From Vulcanimicrobiota bacterium (GTDB lineage Bacteria; Vulcanimicrobiota; Vulcanimicrobiia; Vulcanimicrobiales; Vulcanimicrobiaceae), in contig JASHTE010000171.1 in the NCBI GenBank assembly GCA_030040695.1, positions 1-6,595 of the forward strand: a stretch of DNA of 6,595 bases, in the 5' to 3' direction. The translations under genes and the position numbers were made by a program. Of the stretch, positions 1-4,993 are shown in pieces. The notes beneath the pieces are model-generated. The model saw only the letters and a program-made list of their open reading frames with translations, had not been told where the DNA came from and ran no database searches. Within the stretch, counting starts at the first letter, position 1, and each line of letters starts with the position of its first letter.

Positions 1-650
1 CGCCCGCGCCAGAGCAACAGGCGCTCGTCGAGCTCGATAAGATCCTCGAGTAAGAGGTAGAGATCGTAGTACCTCTCTGCCTCATTATAGATACGACGAT
101 AGGACTCCACGAGGTCGGAGGCGCTGCCGCTCGAGAAGCCGCGCCGCGCGAGCAGTGCCTTGACGTGATCGTAGAGCGTCGGTTCGCGTAGCCGTCGCTC
201 GAGGCGCGCGCGCTGCTCGTCGTCCAAAACGACGTGTTGCAGCGTCTCCTCGCTGCCCACGCCGCAGAGGAATTCCATCTCGCGGAACTGCACCGATTGG
301 AAGCCGCTCGCGGGGTTCAAATGATCGCGAAATGCGTTGAACTCTTGCGGGGTCATCGTTTCGAGGATGTCGACCTGCTGTTCGAGCAGGCGTTGAACGG
401 TGTGGATGCGCCGGAAGAGCTTCGCGGCGCGCAACAGATCATCGGCGTCGAGCGCAGCGATCGTCGCTTCCAGCTCGTGCAGCAGCTGCTTGAACCAGAG
501 CTCGTACACCTGGTGAATGATGATGAAGAGGAGCTCGTCATGGTGCGGCGGATCCGAGAGCGGCCGCTGCAACGCCAGCAGCTCTTCGAGGCCGAGATAC
601 TCGCCATAGGTGAGCGGCTTAATCAGAGGCGACCTTTGCGTACTGCTCAT
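1..650 (-). CDS. kynA: tryptophan 2,3-dioxygenase, 3' end outside window
   Basis: Heme enzyme that opens the indole ring of L-tryptophan with O2 to give N-formylkynurenine, the first step of the kynurenine pathway; cytoplasmic, normally a homotetramer. The 216 visible residues match the family from the start: LTYGEYL (13-19), LSDPPHHDELLFIIIHQVYELWFK (split as 31-38 and 39-54), then NPASGFQS (112-119) and QFREMEFLCG (121-130). F42 and H46 correspond to the substrate-pocket Phe and the catalytic-site His of the Xanthomonas enzyme, and R108 to the carboxylate-binding Arg. The Tyr four residues before that Arg is Phe here (F104). The conserved segment EDLIELDERLLLWR is present near the left edge. 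The axial heme His and the C-terminal glycine-rich loop lie beyond the window. The region just before that segment looks about 20 residues shorter than in the Xanthomonas protein as I remember it. The ATG at 650 lies inside the upstream DUF962 gene (32-base overlap) with no clear Shine-Dalgarno, so translation is probably coupled. Family assignment is very secure. Confidence 0.96.
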   Translation of the reverse strand, partial: MSSTQRSPLIKPLTYGEYLGLEELLALQRPLSDPPHHDELLFIIIHQVYELWFKQLLHELEATIAALDADDLLRAAKLFRRIHTVQRLLEQQVDILETMTPQEFNAFRDHLNPASGFQSVQFREMEFLCGVGSEETLQHVVLDDEQRARLERRLREPTLYDHVKALLARRGFSSGSASDLVESYRRIYNEAERYYDLYLLLEDLIELDERLLLWRG

Positions 651-939
651 CGATTGTACCACGCAGGACGTGCCACGCCATGATGTAATCGGCGCGCAGC
701 GACGCGAGCGGCGCGCGAAACGTCTCTGGGTTGTTGTGCTCGATGAAGGCGTGCGAGATCCAGGCGGGCGCATATCCGGCGACGAGGCCGCAGGCGGCGA
801 GCCACGGCTTGCGCGTCACGAGCGCAGCGAGTACAAATCCCGTGCCCAGCAAGGTGCCTGCGACGTGCATCGCACGTGTACGCGGATCGGAGTGCGCTCG
901 CAGATAGCGCGGCCAGAAGTCTTCGAACTCCACGTGCAA
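619..939 (-). CDS. Mpo1-like (DUF962/YGL010w) small membrane protein
   Basis: A 106-residue protein of the Mpo1-like family. Yeast Mpo1 is an Fe(II)-dependent ER dioxygenase that shortens 2-hydroxy fatty acids by one carbon; the substrate of bacterial members is not established. The diagnostic pattern is present: FEDFWPRYLRAHSDP (5-19) with H16, then RAMHVAGT with H25, two hydrophobic helices (about 27-42 and 46-62), and the second motif ISHAFIEHNNPETF (61-74) with H63 and H68. These four histidines are the expected metal-site candidates. A TAA lies one codon upstream of TTG 939, so the start must be TTG 939 or GTG 933, a two-residue difference; neither has an obvious ribosome binding site. 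The gene overlaps the start of the tryptophan dioxygenase gene by 32 bases and is probably the first gene of that transcription unit. It diverges from the lipoprotein gene across only 42 bp. Family call is strong; reaction in this organism is unknown. Confidence 0.88.
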   Translation of the reverse strand: MHVEFEDFWPRYLRAHSDPRTRAMHVAGTLLGTGFVLAALVTRKPWLAACGLVAGYAPAWISHAFIEHNNPETFRAPLASLRADYIMAWHVLRGTIDEQYAKVASD

Positions 940-981
940 GGCTTACGGGGCTTGGCGCCCTTCTCCTCGAAACGGGGGGCC
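940..981. promoter_or_regulatory. 42-bp divergent gap between two transcription units
   Basis: This gap separates the minus-strand Mpo1-like start (939) from the plus-strand lipoprotein start (982). It is the only position in the window where two units begin back to back, so at least parts of both promoters must lie in or beside it. I could not find convincing -35/-10 pairs. The plus-strand promoter probably reaches into the Mpo1-like coding region. A run of six G at 974-979 precedes the lipoprotein GTG by only two bases and is at best a weak ribosome binding site. The assignment rests on gene layout, not on a recognised promoter motif. Confidence 0.3.
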
Positions 982-1650
982 GTGCGTAGGACGCTTGCTC
1001 ACCTCTGGTTTCTCTTCGTGCCGGCACTCGCCGGCTGCGCGCACGGTGCTGCGCCTCAGGCGCTCTCCGTGAATCCGGCGGGCTTTCCGTTCTATCCGGG
1101 GAGCAGCGTCCTCGTGGTGCGCCGTTGGCGTCACGCGCTCTCGCCCACCGAGCGGACGGCATTCGGCATCGTCGGCGGCGGCGGCACGTATCAAGGCTAC
1201 GAGGTCGTCACCGCGACGCAGGAGAGTTTTAGCCGACTCGATGCATGGTTACGCGACCAGACTGCGCGGCCACCGGATCGCTATCAATTAGGATTATGGG
1301 GCAGCGGCGTCGATCAAGCACGTGCGCAAGCGAATGCATACGGCCTCGATTTTGCGCTCTTCGACCGCGAGGAGCACGGTAGTCCGCACGAGGTCGCCGT
1401 CATCGGCGTCGACCCTGCGCTCTTGCAGAGCAAGGCGGGATTCGTGCTCTCGATGCTCGGAAGATTTCGCTACCTTCCACAAGTTCTTCGCGGGCCGATC
1501 GACGAGCAGGCTCGCGAACAGACAGGATTCACGGTAAGCGAAGCGCTCGACCCCACGACACCGATCGGCGCCGCGATCGATGCGCTCGGACGATTGAACG
1601 GGGCGCAGGCTCGCGGCATCATCTATCTCGATGCGAGGCACGTCAAGTGA
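982..1650 (+). CDS. predicted lipoprotein of unknown function
   Basis: A 222-residue protein I do not recognise. From GTG 982 it begins MRRTLAHLW and continues to a textbook lipobox, PALAGC, with the lipidated cysteine at residue 19. This decides the start over the longer open frame upstream, which only mirrors the Mpo1-like gene. The mature part begins CAHGAAPQAL and contains NPAGFPFYPGSSVLVVRRW (about 31-49), a GGGG turn, then GTYQGYEVVTATQESFSRLDAWL followed by a Pro-rich PPDRYQLG. The order 'YPGS, strand, T..SF..L..WL, PP..Y' is vaguely like small alpha/beta domains with an FPYPGA start seen in other exported proteins, but I cannot name a family. There are no obvious catalytic residues. 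It is the first gene of a tight four-gene operon; its TGA overlaps the next start as GTGA. Likely membrane-anchored on the periplasmic side. Lipoprotein status is well supported; function is open. Confidence 0.82.
   Translation: MRRTLAHLWFLFVPALAGCAHGAAPQALSVNPAGFPFYPGSSVLVVRRWRHALSPTERTAFGIVGGGGTYQGYEVVTATQESFSRLDAWLRDQTARPPDRYQLGLWGSGVDQARAQANAYGLDFALFDREEHGSPHEVAVIGVDPALLQSKAGFVLSMLGRFRYLPQVLRGPIDEQAREQTGFTVSEALDPTTPIGAAIDALGRLNGAQARGIIYLDARHVK
1635..1638 (+). promoter_or_regulatory. GAGG ribosome binding site for the second operon gene
   Basis: GAGG lies eight bases before the GTG at 1647, inside the last codons of the lipoprotein gene. It supports the GTG of the GTGA overlap as the real start, since no other plausible start with a ribosome binding site occurs nearby in that frame. 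Confidence 0.5.
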
Positions 1651-2333
1651 TCGGAGTGCTTGCAACGGTGTCGTACGCCGGAGTACAGGCGCTCGCGCTC
1701 ACCGGCGTGCACCAAGACATCGCCGGCTCGCAACGCGGCTTCGCCGGTGGCGGCTTCATCGAGTTGCAAATCGGCGGCAAGCGCATCCGGCTCCACTTCG
1801 AAGGCGTCCCGGTTGTCAGCGTGCCGCAGAGCGCCTCCGCGCACTACGGACAGGCAACGCCTGCCGTCGGCATTCTTGACGGTGCGTTGCGTTTCGGGCT
1901 CGATCGCCAAGGCGCGCTCTTCCTCGGCATCGGTGCGGACGTCATCAATCAGCACACGCCGCTACCGAACCTCGATCAGGAGGTCGCCTCGCGCCTCGCC
2001 GGACTCCGCTACGAGCTCGGCTATCGCATGGCGATCGGCAGCTCGCACTTTCTCGAAGCGTTGGTGGGCGCGGTGCCCTCACTGTACGGCACCGACATCT
2101 ATACATACGGATACGCGCACGCCGCAGAAGACGAGCCTGAGCTTGCCTCGGAGGTCGACTACTCGGTCGCATACGGCATCCATTCGCGCCACGACGAGTT
2201 GCTCATCGGCTTGCGCGCGATCAACTTCGCCTCGCGATTTACGGCAACCGGCGCGGCAGCCGACCGCAACGCGGGCTTCGGGCTCATGGCCGAGTGGCGT
2301 GCGCTGGCAGCGCCGAAGACGGAGGGTCCCTGA
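1647..2333 (+). CDS. putative outer-membrane beta-barrel-like protein
   Basis: A 228-residue protein of no family I can name. It is rich in short alternating strands with aromatic girdle-like residues and turn residues: GFIELQIGGKRIRLHFEG (about 36-53), ALRFGLDRQGALFLGIGADV, LAGLRYELGYRMAIGSSHFLEALVGAV, DYSVAYGIHSRHDELLIGLRAINFASRF. It finishes near the C-terminus with AGFGLMAEWRAL. This pattern resembles small outer-membrane barrels. Against that, the N-terminus (MIGVLATVSYAGVQALALTG) is hydrophobic but has no positive charge, so it is a poor Sec signal. Either it is an atypical signal with a cut after an ALA-like site, the start is not the real one, or the protein is not exported. The GTG start overlaps the upstream TGA by four bases, and the gene stops directly before the next ATG. 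The context of a lipoprotein before it and an exported PKD protein after it favours an envelope location. The gene is secure; the barrel call is inference. Confidence 0.72.
   Translation: MIGVLATVSYAGVQALALTGVHQDIAGSQRGFAGGGFIELQIGGKRIRLHFEGVPVVSVPQSASAHYGQATPAVGILDGALRFGLDRQGALFLGIGADVINQHTPLPNLDQEVASRLAGLRYELGYRMAIGSSHFLEALVGAVPSLYGTDIYTYGYAHAAEDEPELASEVDYSVAYGIHSRHDELLIGLRAINFASRFTATGAAADRNAGFGLMAEWRALAAPKTEGP
2321..2326 (+). promoter_or_regulatory. GGAGGG ribosome binding site for the PKD gene
   Basis: GGAGGG ends seven bases before the ATG at 2334, the best Shine-Dalgarno in the window. It lies within the last codons of the upstream gene and fixes the start of the small PKD protein, whose ATG follows the TGA without a gap. 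Confidence 0.75.
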
Positions 2334-2690
2334 ATGCGTCTCTTCCTTCCGTCACTCGCGCTCGTGCTGCTCGGCGCTTCCTTGGGAGGCGGACCCGGAT
2401 GCATCGCCGCGGTGACGGCCTCTCCAAGCACGTCGCTCATGAGCGGACAAACCGTGACGTTCACCGACGGCTCCAGCATCTCACCGGCGACGCACTTCGT
2501 CTCTCGCGCGTGGTCCTTCGGTGACGGTGCGATCTCGAAGAGTACCCGGGCCGACGCCACGACGGTGACACACGTCTACGTCAACACTGCCGGTCAAGAG
2601 GAGAATCTCACGATGCGCTTGACGGTGCGCACAGGGCTCTCCACGTGCACGACTTCAGTGCCGCTACAGGTGAGCACGGAAAGCCTTTGA
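2334..2690 (+). CDS. small exported protein with a single PKD domain
   Basis: A 118-residue protein with an N-terminal signal (MRLFLPSLALVLLGASLGG) and one PKD-type immunoglobulin-like domain covering almost all of the rest. PKD hallmarks are AWSFGDG (59-65), HVYVNTAG (80-87, the usual H.Y...G turn) and the final strands LTMRLTVRTG and SVPLQV. Such domains bind proteins or polysaccharides outside the cell and have no catalytic activity of their own. The sequence GGGPGC at 18-23 could be a degenerate lipobox, but Pro at -2 is unusual, so cleavage by signal peptidase I is equally possible. C23 and C105 are the only cysteines and could form a disulfide instead. PKD domains usually occur within large surface proteins, so a protein consisting of just one is uncommon. 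It sits directly after the barrel-like gene with a strong ribosome binding site, and its TGA overlaps the TTG start of the MFS fusion by four bases. Domain call is good; partner unknown. Confidence 0.85.
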   Translation: MRLFLPSLALVLLGASLGGGPGCIAAVTASPSTSLMSGQTVTFTDGSSISPATHFVSRAWSFGDGAISKSTRADATTVTHVYVNTAGQEENLTMRLTVRTGLSTCTTSVPLQVSTESL

Positions 2691-4993
2691 GCGAACGGAA
2701 CGGGCGTGCGCGAGAGATCGGCGCATGGACGTTGCTCAACGCGCTCTGGATACCGCTAGCCTTTCAAGATGCAGCGCTGCTTGCAATCGCCGTTCCCGCC
2801 GCGCTCCTGCACCTGACGCCGCACAACTACCGCACCGTTCTCGCAGCGCTTTCGTCCGCGTCGTCGTTCGCTGCAATGCTCGTGCCGCCGTTCTCCGGCT
2901 GGCTTTCCGACCATCTCCGGCGCAACGGCGGATCGCGTCGCAGCTTCACGGCCTGGGGAATTGCGGCGAACGTCCTCGCGCTCATCGGGCTTTCCCTCTC
3001 GCGCGATCTCGCCTTCTTTGCGTTCTTTCTCATTTTTGCGATCATCGGTGCAAACGTCGGGCTAGCTGCGTATCAAGCGCTACTCCCGGAAATCGTACCG
3101 CGCGCGCAGTGGGGCGTCGTCTCCGGTATTCGCGGTGCAGCGACCCTCATCGGTGCCGTGCTCGGTCTCGGTATCGCCGGCGGGCTCGCAGACCCGCGTG
3201 CAACGTTCCTCGCGACTGCCGCGATCCTTACGCTCTTCTCGTTCTCACTGCTCGGCGTCGAAGAGGGAGCTTGGCAGGAACCCGAGCGCGTGCACGTACG
3301 CGATTGGCACGACTTTCACATCATCTTCGCCGCGCGGGCGCTCGTCTTCTTCGGCCTGACGCTTCTGATGACGTTCGTGTTGACGTTCTTTCACGATGTC
3401 CTACGGACCGGCAATCCGGCGCAGGGTACCGGCCTCGTGGGCATCAGCGCGCTCGCCGGAGCGCTCGTCTCTTCGATCTGGCTCGGCGTTCTCTCCGATC
3501 GCGCGCCGCGGCGGATTGTGGTAGCCATTGCGGGAGTTCCAATGGCGATGGCGGCGCTTGGCTTTGCGTATGCGCCGAACCCAAGTTGGATGGTAGGCTT
3601 TGCGGCGCTCTTCGGCATCGGCTTCGGCGGCGTCATCTCGACGGGATGGGCGCTCGCCATGGACAGCGTCCCGGAGCTGCGCGATGTCGCACGCGACCTA
3701 GGCATTTGGGGCATCGCGACGCACTTGCCCAACGTCGTGGCGCCGCTCGTCGGCGGCGCCATCCTCGCGTTCTTCGCCGGCTCGCGCGTCGGCTATCAAA
3801 TCGTCTTTGGGGTCGCGGGCTTGAGCTTCACCTTCGCGGCGTTGATCGTGCTGCGCATCGGACGCAAGCCGCTCTCTTCAGCCCTGAGCGTTCCCTTGCG
3901 TCTGGCCGTCATGCCGGTTGAATCGCTCTACGTGCACATCGTCTATCGCGTTCGCGGTTGGGGGGCGATTCCGGTCAAACGCGGCCCGACGCTCCTCATC
4001 GCCAACCATCAGCACGATCTCGAGTCGCCGGCGCTCGTTACGACGCTGTCGGTAACGCGCTTCGCATGGCGCGAGCCGATCTTCTCGGCGAGCTCCCGCC
4101 GCATGTACGAGCCCGGTTTCCTCGCCGTTCGGCTGCACATGCCGTTCTTGCGCGCGCTCAACGCGAGTCCGCTCTTTTACGGGCTCGGACTGCTACCGAT
4201 CGAGAACGAGCTCAGCTCACGCACGATCGCAAGCTTCGCCTGGTCGGCCGGCAGGCGGCACGGACGCTTGCAGCTGGCCGAGCTCTTCGACGAGCGCGTT
4301 GCATCGCGCTTCGCACCCGAAACGACGACCGCTGACCTGTGGACGCGCGAGAACTTCGCGCGGAGCCAGGAGTACGTACGTCTCACGATGCTGCGCGAGC
4401 CATACCGGCGCGAGGAGCTCGAGGCGACGCGCGTCACGCTCGAAGAAGACTTCGCGCGAATGGTGGGCGTGGTTCGGGCGGGTGGAACGTTCTTCTTGAC
4501 GCCCGAGGGGCACTACACGACGACCGGCGCGCTCTTGCCGATGCACGGCATTCTCGACAGGCTTGCGCCGATCGCCGATATCTATCTCGTTGGCGTGAGT
4601 TATGATGTTTTCGTCGGTCGGCGGCTCTCGATGCTCTATCACATCGTCAAGCTCGAACGACGCGAGCTGCTTCGCGAGACGCTGGCAGCGATTCGCCCGG
4701 TAACGGTAAGCCAGCTCATCGCGACCTGGCTCGCCGGCGGCACCGCAAGACTCGATGAGGAGGAGGCGATTGCGGAAGTGCAGCAGGGCCTGCACGACCT
4801 GCCAGCCGGACTCTTCGTCGATCCCGAGCTACGGCGCGACCCGAGGCGCATGGCGCGCGCGGCCGTCGCGGGGTTACGCCGTCTCGGCGATGGGAAGCGC
4901 CACCCGCAGTTTCCCGGCGTCACGGACATGATCGCGTTTCAGGCGACGTTCTTGCGTGAGACGCTGGCGGGCGTTTCGGTCTTAGATCGCTAG
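2687..4993 (+). CDS. MFS transporter fused to PlsC-like acyltransferase
   Basis: A 768-residue fusion. Residues about 12-390 form an MFS transporter with many hydrophobic helices and both loop motifs, GWLSD(75)HLRR before TM3 and LGVLSD(271)RAPRR in the matching loop of the second half. AAYQALLPEIVP (127-138) is typical of the family. Residues about 430-660 are acyltransferase-like: LLIANHQHDLE with H441, then LGLLPIEN (about 501-507, motif II), then TPEG with E607 and a downstream GALLP (motif III). A tail of about 100 residues follows. The catalytic pair is H441/E446 (HX4E) where PlsC enzymes have HX4D. Motifs II and III are about 100 residues apart instead of the usual 25-35. MFS-acyltransferase fusions recall LplT/Aas, which flips lysophospholipid and re-acylates it, but no AMP-ligase domain is present and the MFS half also resembles sugar-type carriers. 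The preferred start is TTG 2687, overlapping the upstream stop as TTGA; GTG 2645 would add 14 hydrophilic residues and overlap the PKD gene by 46 bases. Probable role is lipid import or flipping plus acylation at the inner membrane; the substrate is unknown. Confidence 0.88.
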   Translation: MSERNGRAREIGAWTLLNALWIPLAFQDAALLAIAVPAALLHLTPHNYRTVLAALSSASSFAAMLVPPFSGWLSDHLRRNGGSRRSFTAWGIAANVLALIGLSLSRDLAFFAFFLIFAIIGANVGLAAYQALLPEIVPRAQWGVVSGIRGAATLIGAVLGLGIAGGLADPRATFLATAAILTLFSFSLLGVEEGAWQEPERVHVRDWHDFHIIFAARALVFFGLTLLMTFVLTFFHDVLRTGNPAQGTGLVGISALAGALVSSIWLGVLSDRAPRRIVVAIAGVPMAMAALGFAYAPNPSWMVGFAALFGIGFGGVISTGWALAMDSVPELRDVARDLGIWGIATHLPNVVAPLVGGAILAFFAGSRVGYQIVFGVAGLSFTFAALIVLRIGRKPLSSALSVPLRLAVMPVESLYVHIVYRVRGWGAIPVKRGPTLLIANHQHDLESPALVTTLSVTRFAWREPIFSASSRRMYEPGFLAVRLHMPFLRALNASPLFYGLGLLPIENELSSRTIASFAWSAGRRHGRLQLAELFDERVASRFAPETTTADLWTRENFARSQEYVRLTMLREPYRREELEATRVTLEEDFARMVGVVRAGGTFFLTPEGHYTTTGALLPMHGILDRLAPIADIYLVGVSYDVFVGRRLSMLYHIVKLERRELLRETLAAIRPVTVSQLIATWLAGGTARLDEEEAIAEVQQGLHDLPAGLFVDPELRRDPRRMARAAVAGLRRLGDGKRHPQFPGVTDMIAFQATFLRETLAGVSVLDR

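Noticed and set aside
653..658. TACAAT-like -10 element just before kynA
   Set aside because: It lies only two bases before the ATG, so transcription would start inside the coding region, and there is no matching -35.
234..683. 149-residue plus-strand open frame
   Set aside because: It is antisense to the tryptophan dioxygenase gene, whose minus-strand translation matches the family over its whole visible length.
940..954. Two GGCTT copies about ten bases apart in the divergent gap
   Set aside because: Five-base repeats are expected by chance, and no symmetry or further copies support an operator.
610..981. Upstream extension of the lipoprotein frame
   Set aside because: It would place 124 low-complexity residues before a clear signal peptide and lipobox and run antisense through the Mpo1-like gene.
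647..1194. Minus-strand open frames across the Mpo1-like gene and the lipoprotein 5' half
   Set aside because: Arg/Ala-rich products without a recognisable domain, typical of high-GC shadow frames; the signal peptide with lipobox on the plus strand and the DUF962 motifs explain the region.
1600..1700. Possible frameshift splitting one gene into the lipoprotein and the barrel-like protein
   Set aside because: The GTGA overlap is a normal operon junction with its own GAGG site, and neither protein has an obviously missing end.
1660..2415. 251-residue Ser/Arg-rich plus-strand frame
   Set aside because: Shadow of the barrel-like gene in another frame; the composition (Ser, Arg, Ala runs) is that of out-of-frame GC-rich DNA.
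2725..3921. 398-residue Arg/Ala-rich plus-strand frame
   Set aside because: Out-of-frame shadow of the MFS transporter, whose own frame has regular hydrophobic helices and both MFS loop motifs.
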